NCBI GenBank assembly: GCA_036365145.1
Contig: JAEOAD010000005.1
Coordinates: 1,798,001 to 1,862,000 of the forward strand
Direction of reading: 5' to 3'
From: Orientallactaga sibirica
Taxonomy: Eukaryota; Chordata; Mammalia; Rodentia; Dipodidae
Length of the DNA: 64,000 nucleotides
Of the stretch, positions 23,491 to 35,146 are shown piece after piece. The notes below the pieces were generated by a model. That model was not told where the DNA came from. It was given only the letters and a program-made list of their open reading frames with translations, and made no database searches. Positions within the stretch are counted from its first letter, which is position 1, and each line of letters starts with the position of its first letter. The position numbers and the translations under genes were made by a program.

Positions 23491-23652
23491 CCAGGCGTGG
23501 TGGCACATGCCTTTAATCCCAGCACCGGGGAAGCAGAGGTAGGAGGATCGCAGTGAGTTTGAGGTCACCCTAAGACTATATGGCAAATTCCAGATCAGCC
23601 TGGACTAGAGTGAAACCCTACCCTGAAAAACCAAAAAAAAAAAAAAAAAAAA
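23491..23652 (+). mobile_element. B1-type SINE
   Basis: CCAGGCGTGGTGGCACATGC to GAAACCCTACCCTGAAAAACC plus a 20-base A tail. Exact target duplication ATGAAATTCAGG at 23479-23490 and 23653-23664, so a fairly recent insertion. Confidence 0.97.
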
Positions 23653-23686
23653 ATGAAATTCAGGAGCTGCATGTGTTGCTGGCAGG

Positions 23687-24160
23687 ATTCTCTAGAGGGA
23701 CAGAACCAAGACAATGTCCATATATATTTATTATCATTTATTAGGTTGGTTTGCATGATGGGGCTAGCTTGTCCAACAATTGTCACCTGTAGGAGAAGCT
23801 CAGCCCATGACGCTGAATTCATCAGTAATCTTAGTCTGACTGACGGCCTGTAAAATTCCTGGGATTCAGTCCACTTTGGAAGTCTAAAGTCGTGGGACTG
23901 TGGTGTGAGGGAGGTGAGAGCAGCAGCCGCAGGGGCTGACGCGCCCACTCAGCATAAAGCGAAGGCAGGCAAGTAAGTGTGCGTTTTCCTCAACCTCTAT
24001 GTCTGGGTGACATGTTGTTGAAGGCAACACCCACTCTGAGGAGGCCTCCCTCTCTCTGATCGTCTTTTCTGGAAACATTCTCATGGACCCACCCATTGAG
24101 GCATTTCCTACTTGATCCCTAATCTTGTCAACGTTAGCTCTTAAGATTTACCTTCACCCT
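23687..24160 (-). mobile_element. ERV-L type LTR (MLT2/MT2-like), decayed
   Basis: The plus-strand order GATTCTCTAGAGGGACAGAA ... CATATATATTTATTATCATT ... GTCCACTTTGGAAGTC ... GGAAACATTCTCATGGACCC ... AATCTTGTCAACGTTAGC is the reverse complement of the general ERV-L LTR layout as I remember it. No coding sequence accompanies it. The exact subfamily cannot be given by eye. Confidence 0.55.
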
Positions 24161-24559
24161 GGCCAAACAAGAAGAAGTTCTGACCCCAATGTGGCAGGTC
24201 TGGAAATTTCACCTATGGGATCTGGATGGAGATAGGAATTGCCTGAGCTTGTGCAGCATGTCTCAAGGATGAGGGCAGGAGAGAAATGGGGAAAAGGGGT
24301 GGTTTGTATTGCCCTGTTAGGTTACAGTCTTGCATCCATCCAATACTACCTTCTTATTGCCCCTACTCCTACCTTTTGATATAAGAATATTGACTCTATG
24401 CTATCATATGTGGAAGTATGTAACAATTTTAATTTTACAGGAGTTCGCAGTTATGAGATTGCTTTGAATCTCAGAAGAGACTTTGAATTTCTGAACAGTG
24501 TTCAGACTGTAAAAAGACTATAAGGACTTTTGAAATCAGAACAAATGTGTTTGGTGTGA

Positions 24560-25075
24560 TCAGATGGTCATGTGCCTCTGGCGGCTAGCGCAGAACATTG
24601 TGATGTGAATATGGAATGTTCATCATAAGCTAGTGGCACTGTTTTGGTCGGCTGTGGAAAATTGGGAGGTGGAGACTTGTGGAAGCACGTGACTCACTAG
24701 GGGTGGCAATGCGGATTTATAGCCCAGCTTCACATCCTGTCTTCTCACTGTTCCTGACTCTAGATCCACTGCTACCAGCCACCTCATGTCCCTGTCCCAT
24801 TTCCTTACACACCATGATGGACTGCATCCCTTCTCTTGGAAACTAAAATAAACCCTTCCTCCTTTAAATTACTTTCTGTCAGCCGGGCGTGGTGGTGCAC
24901 GCCTTTAATCCCAGCATTTGGGAGGCAGAGGTAGGAGGATTGCCGAGAGTTCAAGGCCAACCTGAGAATACAGAGTGAATTCTAGGTCAGCCTGGGTTAG
25001 TGCGAGACCCTACCTTGAAAAACCAAAAAAAATAAAATAAATACTTTCTGTCATATATTTAGTTACAGCAATAAG
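24560..25075 (+). mobile_element. LTR-like element, interrupted by a B1
   Basis: Order of phrases: GTGGCACTGTTTTGGTCGGC, AAATTGGGAGGTGGAGACTT, GCACGTGACTCACTAGGGG, TTTATAGCCCAGCTTCACAT, a CCATGATGGACTGCATCCC block, the polyadenylation signal in AACTAAAATAAACCCTTCCTC, and TTAGTTACAGCAATAAGAAAG at the end. This is a common rodent dispersed repeat with LTR-like features (TATA-like TTTATAG, downstream AATAAA). The B1 at 24882-25040 splits it, so it is older than that B1. Confidence 0.55.
24882..25040 (+). mobile_element. B1-type SINE nested in LTR-like element
   Basis: GCCGGGCGTGGTGGTGCACG to GACCCTACCTTGAAAAACC and an AAATAAAATAA tail. TACTTTCTGTCA before (about 24870-24881) and after (25042-25053) is the target duplication. 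Joining the flanks restores the continuity of the host repeat. Confidence 0.95.
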
Positions 25076-25293
25076 AAAGACAATTAATACAAAAGCCATG
25101 TTCCCGAGTTTTGGATGAACATGAATGTGAAGGGTACTATTTACCCCAACATACTGGCACACCAACGACCAGGCTCCAATCTCAGCGAAGTTCAACTAGA
25201 GAAACACTGCACCATAACCGTCAACCTAGTCTGCACTCCCTGGCCGTGGACGAGGTTCCTATTTCCCCACACCCTTGCTGGTATTGGTCATCA

Positions 25294-25346
<53 letters not shown>

Positions 25347-25833
25347 TTGCCATTGGGATTAGAGTAAAATGGAATCTTGTACAACCACTATGGAAATGAG
25401 TATAGAAGCTCCTCCGAGTCTGAAAATATGTCCACCATGTGGTCCAGCGACAGCACTCCTGGGCCTTCATTCTGAAGACTCCACTCCTGCAGAGATGCCT
25501 GCTAGTCAATAGCAGGATGTGGAATCAGTCCCCATACCCATCTCTTCCGTATTCAAAGCAATGAATGCATTCCATGCTAAAGGAAACAGATGGATGAATA
25601 ATGAGGATGTGGTACATATACATAATGGAATTCTACTCAGCAGAAGGAAAAATGAAATAATGAAATTTTCAGGAAAATAGATGGACTTGGACAAATTCAT
25701 ACTAAGCAAGGTCACATAAGCTCAGAAAGACAAACATTACATGTTCTCTCATATGTGGCCCCTAATTTGGAATAGCTCGAGTTGATTATAAGTTGTAGTA
25801 AGCACTAGGAGTATGGACCAAGAACTAGAACGA
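25076..25833 (+). mobile_element. L1 3' end with an internal inversion
   Basis: 25375-25780 reads forward as the decayed C-terminal end of L1 ORF2 and start of the 3' UTR (GTACAACCACTATGGAAA, CACTCCTGGGCC, ATGTGGTACATATACATAATGG, TCATATGTGGCC). 25200-25370 reads in the opposite direction: its reverse complement has CCAGCAAGGGTGTGGGGAAA and GGAACCTC, the L1 segment that normally lies just upstream. A (GT)n run at 25296-25345 sits in the inverted part. No intact frame survives. Confidence 0.65.
25296..25345 (+). repeat. (GT)n microsatellite
   Basis: About 25 uninterrupted GT dinucleotides inside the inverted L1 segment. It creates spurious poly-Val/Cys frames. Confidence 0.95.
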
Positions 25834-26038
25834 GGGCTGGAGAGACTGCTCAGCGGGTAAAGGTACTTCCTTACCAAGCCTGACAGCCTGGGATTGATGC
25901 CCCAGTACCCACGTAATCCAGATGCACAAAGTGGTGTATGTGTCTGGAATTTGTTTGCAGGGGCAAGAGGCCCTGGAGCACACATTCTCATATTCTCTCT
26001 CTCTCTCTCATAAGTAAATAAATCAATATTTTTATAAA
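25834..26038 (+). mobile_element. tRNA-derived SINE, AAAGG subfamily
   Basis: GGGCTGGAGAGACTGCTCAGCGGGTAAAGGTACTTCC with CCTGACAGCCTGGGATTGATG. This subfamily has TAAAGGTACTT instead of TTAAGGTGCTT and is the closest relative of the 53-bp satellite unit. Target duplication AACTAGAACGAGG / AACTAGAATGAGG. It interrupts the L1 3' UTR. Confidence 0.9.
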
Positions 26039-26739
26039 AACTAGAATGAGGCTAGTGGAGAGTGGAAGCATGGAGGGACAAGCAGCAAGGGTTCTGGACA
26101 GGCAGGTAGAAGGACAGAATACAGGGAGGGAAAGTCTTGGGGGGAATAAAGAGGTGATTGTACAAAACTAATTATGACATAAATAAGTGCTATGGAAGCC
26201 ATCCTTCTGATTAGCAAATTAATTAAAAGATACCTCTTAATAAGAAGCAGGGGAAAGGGAATAGCATGGGGAAAATGTCCTATAGAAAGCTTAACCCTAA
26301 AACCATAGAGTCAGGCTGGTAAATCTGAGTGCCCTTCCCCAGTTAGCAGTTGGTCAGTGAGATCCATGAGGTCTACAGAAAGGATGCAGGTCATTGACAA
26401 AGCACTTGCTTACTCACTAGAGCTGCATGGTAAGATCCCACTGCTAAAGACACCACAGGCTGTGGACACAGGACATCGAGAAATCACCCTGACACTTAGT
26501 AGGAAGCCAGCTCCTGTCTGGCTAGCCCACATAGTGCCAGAAAGTGTTATGTAAGCTGCTGGGGACAAAGTCACCAACAGCAGGACAAGCAGGGGATCCT
26601 GATGCCAATAGTGGCATGCAGCCAGTGTGGGTAGTCAACTGTTCTCTGGATCATCCAAAACAGACCCTAAAGGCATCTAGTAACACAGGACAAGGAGAGC
26701 ATTTCCCGAGTGCACAAAATTTGATGCACGGTGTGGCGG
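26039..26739 (+). mobile_element. L1 3'-UTR remainder and unclassified dispersed repeat
   Basis: 26039-26230 continues the L1 3' UTR after the SINE. From about 26280, phrases such as GACAAAGTCACCAACAGCAG and ATGCCAATAGTGGCATGCAG recur in related form at 55780-55870 (ATTGTCACCAACAGAGTGAA, GTGCAATAGTGGCACACAGG), so both loci share a repeat family, likely L1-associated. I could not identify a coding region. Confidence 0.4.
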
Positions 26740-27085
26740 TTTGAATCAGACATCCAAAACCATCATGTCTTCAGCCTCCTGATGGCTGAAAAGGGAGTGA
26801 TTTGTCCTGCAAAAGGAGTGTTGCTTCTTCTTCAGCCAGACTGGAGAGGTCAAGAACATTGCAAAGAAGCTCTGATACTAAGCCTCAGACCTGCGACAAT
26901 GACAAGCAGATGCCTGGGACGTCATCACCGAAGAGCTACTTTCCCTGGGCAGCCCTTCTCCTGGGCCCCATCAGTACTGTTTGCCTGCTTCTTATGCTAG
27001 GACCCTGTCTGCTCAAGCTCATTAACAAGTTTGTTTCTCAAGGGCTTAGCTCCCTAAACTATGATACCAACAACAACAAAAAATA
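26740..27085 (+). pseudogene. retroviral env transmembrane-subunit relic
   Basis: Two overlapping plus-strand frames together resemble the TM subunit of gamma-/D-type retroviral Env, which anchors the envelope trimer and mediates fusion in intact viruses. The first frame has a QN...LLMAEKG block, where TM proteins carry the heptad/immunosuppressive-domain sequence. The second has a PWAALLLGP...LLMLGPCLL block, matching the proline-tryptophan pre-membrane motif and the membrane anchor with its GPC motif. Broken: a frameshift separates the blocks, the CX6CC-like cysteines are not seen, and there is no SU or fusion peptide. No LTR or pol is found beside it. Not functional. Confidence 0.75.
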
Positions 27086-27132
27086 ATAATAGCATTTCCT
27101 CTGCAGGCTAAGACACAAAAATCAGCAGCCCT

Positions 27133-27293
27133 AGCCGGCCTGGTGGCGCACACCTTTAATCCCAGCACTTGGGAGGCAGAGTTAAGAGGATCACCATGAG
27201 TTCAAGGCCACCCTGAGACTACATAGTTAATTCCAGGTCAACCTGGGACAGAGTGAGGCCCTACCTCGAAAAACCAAAAAACAAACAAACAAA
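27133..27293 (+). mobile_element. B1-type SINE
   Basis: TAGCCGGCCTGGTGGCGCAC to GGCCCTACCTCGAAAAACC and a (CAAA)n tail. Target duplication AAAAATCAGCAGCCCT / AAAAATCAGCAACCCT, one mismatch. Confidence 0.95.
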
Positions 27294-29270
27294 CAAAAAT
27301 CAGCAACCCTCCTTATATCCATAACAAACAAGCTAAGAAGTAAATCCATTCACAATTTCTTAAAAAATATCTAGGAATAAGCATAACCAAGGAGGGAAGC
27401 AACATATTTAATTAAAATTTTAAGCATTCAAGAAAGAAATTGAAGAAGGCTTTAGAAGATGGAAAGATCTCCCATGTTCATGGATTAGAAGAATTAAGAT
27501 AGTGAAAATAGCTATCTTACCAAAAATCACATACAGATTCAATACCCTTTCCAAATACCAATGCCATTTTTTATGGAAATAGAAAAAAATGTTAAAATTT
27601 ATTTGAAGGCACAAAAGAACTCACGCAAGGCAACAGGAGGTATCACCATAACTGTTTCAAGCTGTATTACAGATTTCACCATGACAAAAGCATCCTGGGA
27701 CTGGCACTGAAACAAATAGATAGAGAAAAGAAACATAATAGAAGGTCCTGACATTAGCTACCACATTTGAGACCAAAATGCTAAAAAACATATTATATAT
27801 TATAGATAGATAGATATAGATATATAGATATAGATATAGATATAGATAGAGATAGAGATAGATATAGAGATAGATATACACATTGTAGAAAAGAATAGAC
27901 TCCTTAACAAGTGGTGCTGGAAAACTGGATGACCACATATAAAAGAATAAAACTAGATCCTTATCACTCACCTTGCACAAAAATCAACTCAGAATGGATC
28001 AAAGACCTTAACATAAATTCTGAACCTGCTATAGAAAAAAAAGGAGGGAAAATCCTTCAGATATAGGAATAAGTAAAATTTTCTGACTAAGACTCTGGCT
28101 GCCCATGAAACAAGGCCAACCTTCAGCAAACAGGACCTCATGGAACTACAAAGCTTCCACACAGCTAAAGAAACAGTTAACCAAGAACAGAATGGGAGAA
28201 AACATTTTCCAGCTATCTATCTGACATAGCATTAATGTCTAAAATACAGAGAGAAGTAAAATACTAAGCATCAATATAGCTCAATCAAAAAGCTAACAAC
28301 CTTAGCAGAGAGTTCTCAAAATAAGTAGTACAAGTGGCCAATAAATATTTTTACAATTGTAAGCATCCTTATTCATCAGGGAAATGCAAATGAAAACTAT
28401 TTGGGGGATGATATTAATGTTAGATAAATGCTTTTTAATTTTTTTATTAGTTGTGTGTATAGTGTGTATACAGCCATGACAGCACCATCATTAGCCTTCT
28501 CCATGTCCTGCCTCATGGGAATTTGGAAATTCTATCCATCCGTCAGGTTGGCTTTCTTCAAGAAAACAAAGAACAACAAATTCTGGCTGAGGGTGTGTGG
28601 AAAGAGTAACACTTATTCACTGTTGATGGGCGAGTAAACTAGTATAGCCTCTATGAAAGCAGTGTGGAGGTTTCTAAAAATGTAACAACTATTCTATGGC
28701 CCAGCTACACAATTCCTGGACATATACTCAAATTATTGTCCAACCTACTACAGAAATACTTTTTCATCAATGTTTATTGCTGCTTTATTCATAATATCAG
28801 GGAAATTGAATCAGCCTAGATGTCCACCAACTGAAGAATGGATGAAGAGAATGTGGTACACATTTACAATGGAGATCTATTCAGTCATAAAGAAAGCCTA
28901 AATTTTTCTGGAAAATATTATATTAAGAGTTATGCATGCAGAAAGAGCCAGACACAAATGATAGATACTTCATGTTCCCCTGCATGTGCAGACCCTAGCT
29001 TAGAACTTTCATGTGTGTGTAATTGTAGGGGGGCGGTATAGATGCCAGAACACTAGAAGGGTACCTAGGAGAGGGGAAAACTGAGGCTTCAAAGGGGAAA
29101 AGTAGAGAAGTTAGTAGAATTAAAGTGATATGAAAGTCAAAGGGGGAACAGCAGTGGGGAGAGGGTGACAGCAGGTCTGGCAGGGGAGCAGAGAGATGAG
29201 GCTGAGGACAGGGAGTGTTAACCAAAATAAGTACGTGTAATAATGCAGAGTGAAAATGAAGAATGGAAAC
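27294..29270 (+). mobile_element. L1 fragment: ORF2 C-terminal half and 3' UTR, decayed
   Basis: Collinear with L1 ORF2 downstream of the reverse transcriptase: GATCTCCCATGTTCATGGAT, ATACAGATTCAATACCCTTT, TGGTGCTGGAAAACTGGATG, AAAATCAACTCAGAATGGAT, AATGGGAGAAAACATTTTCC, CAGGGAAATGCAAATGAAAA, GCCTCTATGAAAGCAGTGTG, GAATGGATGAAGAGAATGTG. A purine-rich 3' UTR follows from about 29030. Many stops and frameshifts are present, and a GATA-type microsatellite (about 27795-27880) interrupts it. Not mobile. Confidence 0.85.
27795..27880 (+). repeat. (GATA)/(GATATA) microsatellite
   Basis: Imperfect GATA, GATATA and GAGATA repeats inside the L1 fragment, replacing part of the ORF2-derived sequence. Confidence 0.9.
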
Positions 29271-29591
29271 AAATCTAATAATTCTTTCTTATTCATTGCA
29301 TAAATTAAAGCAGAGTTTAACCAAAGCTATTTACTTCCATATAGCTGTTTAATTTCCCATTGGCCAAACATTTTCACACAAATGATATATATTTATCTAA
29401 TATGTATACATATAACATAAAAACAATAAATACTGTTTATTTTTCCTTTAGAAAATGATACCACCATTTTATAAAGATTTCCTATACAGCCTCAAGGAAT
29501 TTAAAATGAAGACATCTCCCAAGGTAATTTATAAAATGTATAATGCTAATCTGGTGTGTATACGTGTGTGAAATAAGAATTCTTATTACAA
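29271..29591. other. AT-rich spacer with a candidate 72-bp exon at 29452-29523
   Basis: TTTTTCCTTTAG precedes 72 bases that are open in one frame only (24 codons, with KMIPPFYKDFLYSLKEFKMK), followed by AAG|GTAATTT. The acceptor and donor are good by eye. I do not recognise the peptide, and chance occurrence in AT-rich DNA is quite possible. Confidence 0.25.
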
Positions 29592-29769
29592 GCCGGGTGT
29601 GGTGGCGCACGCCTTTAATCCCAGCACTCAGGAGGCAGAGGTAGGAGGATCACTGAGAGTTCGAGGCCACCCTGAGACTACATAGTGAATTCCAGGTCAG
29701 CCTGAGCCAGAGTGAGACCCTACCTCAAAAAAACAAACAAACAAACAAACAAACAAACAAACAAACAAA
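29592..29769 (+). mobile_element. B1-type SINE with (CAAA)n tail
   Basis: GCCGGGTGTGGTGGCGCACG to GACCCTACCTCAAAAAAAC and about nine CAAA units. Perfect 16-bp target duplication AAGAATTCTTATTACA on both sides (right copy 29769-29784), so a young insertion. Confidence 0.97.
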
Positions 29770-29784
29770 AGAATTCTTATTACA

Positions 29785-30270
29785 GTTCATTTGGGTTATT
29801 TAAAAAACATTTATTTGTCCTTATTTCTCAATGTGTGTGAAGTACTGTGATAGTCCTGGGAATTTTGAACTGAGTAAAACAGTAGGCTCTACTTTTAAGA
29901 GCACACAGAGTCACACTGACACCCACGTTTACGTATAAGAATTCTGGCGTCTTGTCATGAAAGTACTGCTTTGACATCAACAAAGTAGTGGTTAGTTCTG
30001 ACCTCTCCAAGAAGGTATTACATGTGATGGGGCTTTACAAGATATAAAAGGTTTCATTAAGTAAAGTAATGTTGGGAAGACGAGTGTTATGTGGAAGAAG
30101 AGGAAGAAGGAGAGTGACCCCAAGAGAACCAAGGACGTTTAAAGAGAACTCAAGAAAGAAGAAACCGATCAAGCCAAGCACAGATGCATGAAGAACAGCA
30201 GTGAGTGGCGGTCTGCGGACCTACTGTGGTACTATACGTTAACTGTGAGTTGAGCATTAGAATTCAAATT
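29785..30270. other. intergenic DNA, nothing recognised
   Basis: No RNA gene, SINE or exon seen. Confidence 0.45.
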
Positions 30271-30531
30271 GCTCAAAAGTTGAGTATAATGCCTATCATG
30301 TACACTTTTACATTTCCAAATGCTCAAAAGTTGAGTATAATGCCTACCATATACACTCTTACATTTCCAAATGCTCAAAAGTTGAGTATAATGCCTACCA
30401 TATACACTCTTACATTTCCAAATGCTCAAAAGTTGAGTATAATGCCTACCATGTACACTTTTACATTTCCAAATGCTCAAAAGTTGAGTATAATGCCTAC
30501 CATATACACTCTTACATTTTCAAGTGCTGGC
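30271..30531 (+). repeat. 51-bp minisatellite, five units
   Basis: GCTCAAAAGTTGAGTATAAT starts at 30271 and repeats every 51 bp. Two unit types differ at CATGTACACTTTTA versus CATATACACTCTTA and occur in the order A B B A B. Because 51 is divisible by three, both strands stay open across it (17-residue peptide repeats). This is a property of the repeat, not evidence for a protein. Confidence 0.95.
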
Positions 30532-31186
30532 AAATAATATGAGAAGCTTTGTAATGGGAAAATGAGAGACTTTGACAACATGACATATTTAAATGCATAC
30601 TAAATGCCTCTTAGGGCATAGTTTTGCATCACATTTCAGGTACTGCATTTGTTTTATATCTATGCATTTTAGTACTTTGGGGATAAACACTCATATGGAA
30701 GGCATAAATTTTCCTAAAACACTAGCAGCAGCAGTCTGCATTTAATACCAGTCTCAACAGTCATTTTTCATAACCTTTCTTTAGGGAACTACATCCTACA
30801 AATAGGAAAAGGTTGTGGAAAATAAAAGTAAAATAGGTGTAGAAAAGTGAAAATTAGTGAGAGATTGCAGGTGAATATCAATCATATGCTACTAGCAAGG
30901 TGTAAATCCAGCTGGATCCTAAGCATTCACTTCTGTTTGTGTATACTTCAGATGCTCCTTTGAGAGCCAGGGAGCTTACTATGGAGCACAAATTGAACAT
31001 CCTCGTAAAATACATTGAGTTCTCATGTATGACTACGCATGCCACCAACAGTATAATACATGCAAGTGGTTTGGTGAGCAGTAGAGGCCTTCCTATTCCA
31101 TATTTTATAATATTGGCTTATTTAATAATAAAGATGACTGAAATTTAAGAATTAAAACTAACCAATGAGCCCATTAAAGAACACTT
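30532..31186. other. intergenic DNA, nothing recognised
   Basis: AT-rich, no supported feature. Confidence 0.45.
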
Positions 31187-31265
31187 TGATTAAGTGCTTA
31201 TTCTGTGCCAAGCACTATATGATATGTTTACATTCTCTTACTTTTTCTACATTAAGCTCACCAAA
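31187..31265 (+). repeat. MIR-like ancient SINE fragment
   Basis: GATTAAGTGCTTATTCTGTG followed by CCAAGCACTATATGATATG and TTTACATTCTCTTAC matches the remembered MIR core order (TGCTTACTATGTGCCAGGCAC...TTTACATGCATTATCTC). Short and decayed. Confidence 0.5.
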
Positions 31266-31499
31266 GATAGTAAAGCACTAAATGTTATTCAGAACATACT
31301 TAAACAGTTCCACAAAATGATGTTTCTCTGTGTGAACAAAAGCTGGGAAAGTAAAATCAAATTTACAGGCAGTTTACATATTCTTTTTACTTTTCTACCA
31401 TATGGTTTCTTTGCAAGGAAGATAAATTTTATATGTAAAAACACAATGCGTCCTAAAAGAAAGCACTGTATCTTTTCAGACACCTAAAAGCTGCCCATT

Positions 31500-32691
<1,192 letters not shown>

Positions 32692-32924
32692 GGACCCCAT
32701 GGACCCCAAGACCCAGAGTGAGCTGTCTCTGCTATGTTGCCCTTATACTTCGTCTCCACGGTCTCCCCCAGTCCTACTCTTCCTTCCATAAAGTGATTTA
32801 CAGAGGATATGATATGTGTTCAGCACAGTGTTAACTACAGCTTTCTGTCAATACCAACATACTGATTGATCTTTTCCCAGCCAAAAAGCCCACAATACTA
32901 TGGTAATAAAAGCAACTAAATAAA
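32692..32924 (+). terminator. FTMT 3' UTR with polyadenylation signals
   Basis: AATAAA occurs at 32905-32910 and again at 32919-32924. A variant CATAAA in CTTCCATAAAGTGATTTAC lies at about 32787. GC content falls back to AT-rich right after the stop. Which signal is used cannot be told. Confidence 0.55.
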
Positions 32925-32929
32925 GATAT

Positions 32930-33387
32930 AGGCCTCTTTCAACTATTATTATTTAATATATTTCTAACCATGAGCCTAACTAAAAGTCCAGGATTTCCAT
33001 CTCAACAAACACCTACTGTTTTCAGGATCTTACCCAAAATGCTAACACAGGAAAATATGTAAGATAATATACAAATGACACTTAAGAAAGAACACATATT
33101 AAAAAATGGCACATGAAAAGTTCTGTAACTACTACATTTTCCAAGTGCTCTCTGAGAAATAGTAATGTAATGGACATGTTCTTTTGCTAAAGCTTTCATG
33201 ATTGAATTGGGATTAGCTACACAGGTATCAATGGTGGCCTTAGAAAGTCACAGTGTATTCAAATTCTAAGGGCTCCAAGAAATCTTGCAATTAAAAAAAA
33301 ATGAAAATACTTTAATCATTTCTGTTTATTTTGGTGTTTTCCAATCATATGCAATCTCAAAATGAGATTTTTTTTGCCTTTAAAAAT
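32930..33387. other. intergenic DNA, nothing recognised
   Basis: AT-rich, no supported feature. Confidence 0.45.
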
Positions 33388-33570
33388 TGCATAACAAGGG
33401 CTGGAGAGATGGCTTAGTGGTTAAGGTGCCTGCCTCCTAAGCCTAAGAACGCTGGTTCCAATCTCCAGGTCCCATGTTTAGCCAGATGCAAAGTGACGCA
33501 AGGGCGCGCCCATCTCTATCTGTCTTCCTCTCCCTCTCTCTCTGTCTCTCTCTGTGTCTCTCTCCAAAAA
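33388..33570 (+). mobile_element. tRNA-derived SINE, long subfamily with internal deletion
   Basis: Has the long-form markers CCTCCTAAGCCTAAGAAC and AAGTGACGCAAGGGCGC but jumps from GCGC directly to CCATCTCTATCTGTCTTCC, losing about 80 bases including the CACAAGGGGG region. Target duplication AATTGCATAACAA / ATTTGCATAACAA. Confidence 0.92.
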
Positions 33571-34636
33571 TTTGCATAACAAAGCAAATCTGTTTGGTTC
33601 CAGACGTTAAACACCATCTCTGGGCTGGGGAGCCTCACTTTCAACACACCCCCGAAAGAAAACTTTGCTGAACAGACTTCTGTGCCCTTTGTAATGCAGA
33701 GGAAAGACCACTGGGAGGAGAAAACCAAGCACGAGGCCAGAGTGAGGGGAGTGTCCCGCTGCAGTGTGTTCTCTGGAGGGTGGGAGCATGAGGAATGGGA
33801 GAATATCCAGTGCCCAGGCATTGGCTTCCACTAGAGAACTGTATGGTGGCTGCAAAGAAGAGCTGGGAAATAGAGTGCGTAGGCGTGTCTGCAAGGTATG
33901 CCTTCATGTAGTCCAGGCATAGACAAAGAAGTGCCTTCAAGGTTTCCCAGTACAAGAAGGCAGTGCTGAAAGTTGAGCAATCACAGCTTAATTTGGTTGT
34001 TGTACAGAATGCCTGTGGTCATTTTGAGTCCTCTAAGACACAGATGCCAGTGGGGATAAGTGTGCAAGAAAATAGGGGCAGCCGAGAAGCCTCAGAGAGG
34101 AATTGGGGACAGGAGCTGGGAGAAACGGGCTTTTCTTCTGATACCAAGCTCTGAAATCCTACAAGGTCTAAAGACTTAGAACTCGTGTAAATCTTCTCCG
34201 TGGAAGGAAGTCAACTTATACGAGGCAGTCAGGGAGACTTTGAGACACAGAAAACCCAAGTCTCACAAAGAGGGGCCTGCCTGTGCGCGGTGAAGGACTG
34301 AGAGGCAATATCAAGTGTGGACTTCGCGGAAGCTCGCTCTAGTCCACTACGTGCACGTGACTACACACACTCAACAGAATGGTTTATGTGAAAAGACCAC
34401 ATTGGGCACAGCACTGCAGCTGTCGTTAAACACTTTATGATGCAGGCACAGACCCATAACGTTATTTTAAAATCAAATGATATTACAACACAGGGTTACA
34501 TTGTATATTTATAAAAGTATAGAAAATAACAGAGAATATTATAAGGCATGATATATATAGATATATATGACACATTTAAATAGACAACTTCTTAAATGAC
34601 AAAATTAGAATTAACATTTTAAAACTTTGCTCTTTT
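33571..34636. other. intergenic DNA, nothing recognised
   Basis: Moderate GC at 33600-34330 with overlapping short frames on both strands (up to 104 codons) but no family recognised. Possibly an old dispersed repeat. Confidence 0.4.
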
Positions 34637-34931
34637 TTAATGATTTTATTTTTACTGCATAACTGCATCACTTATATAGACACATACTCACACACAGAGA
34701 GAGAGAGGGAGAGGAAGACAGATAGAGGTGGGCACGCCAGCAGCCTCTCAGCTGTTGCTAACGAAATCCAGATGTGTGCACCCCCTTGTGGTCAAGTGCG
34801 GCATTGCGCCCTTGAGTCACTTTGCATCTGGCTAAACATGGGTCTTGGAGATTGGAACCGCTGGAGATTGGAACCAGTGTTCTTAGGCTTAGGAGGCAGG
34901 CGCCTTAACCGCTAAGCCATCTCTCCAGCCC
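34637..34931 (-). mobile_element. tRNA-derived SINE, long subfamily, full length
   Basis: The minus strand starts GGGCTGGAGAGATGGCTTAGC, contains CGCCTGCCTCCTAAGCCTAAG, a doubled GGTTCCAATCTCCA phrase, AAGGGCGCAATGCCGCACTT and GACCACAAGGGGGTGCACAC. AAAACTTTGCTCTTTT at 34621 and AAAATTTGCTCTTTT at 34932 are the target duplication. Confidence 0.95.
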
Positions 34932-34960
34932 AAAATTTGCTCTTTTAAAATGCATTTCCT

Positions 34961-35146
34961 GGGCTGGAGAGTTGGCTTAGTGGTTAAGGTATTTGACTGC
35001 AAAGCCAAAGAATCCCTGCTTGATTCTCCAGAACCGACAAAAGCCAGATGCACAAGGTGGTGCATGCATCTGGGGTTCGTTTGCAGTGGCTGGAGGCCCT
35101 GGCATGCCCATTTTCTCTCTCTCTTTCTCCCTCCCTCTTTCTCTCT
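34961..35146 (+). mobile_element. tRNA-derived SINE
   Basis: GGGCTGGAGAGTTGGCTTAGTGG to GGCATGCCCATTTTCTCTC and a TCTC/CCCTC tail. Immediately followed by another copy, which apparently inserted into or beside its tail. Confidence 0.92.

Noticed and set aside
25111..25399. Val/Cys-rich frames through the (GT)n run
   Set aside because: Microsatellite artefact inside an inverted L1 fragment.
30205..30537. 110-codon frame with 17-residue repeats
   Set aside because: Explained by a 51-bp tandem repeat. Both strands are open and there is no recognisable protein.
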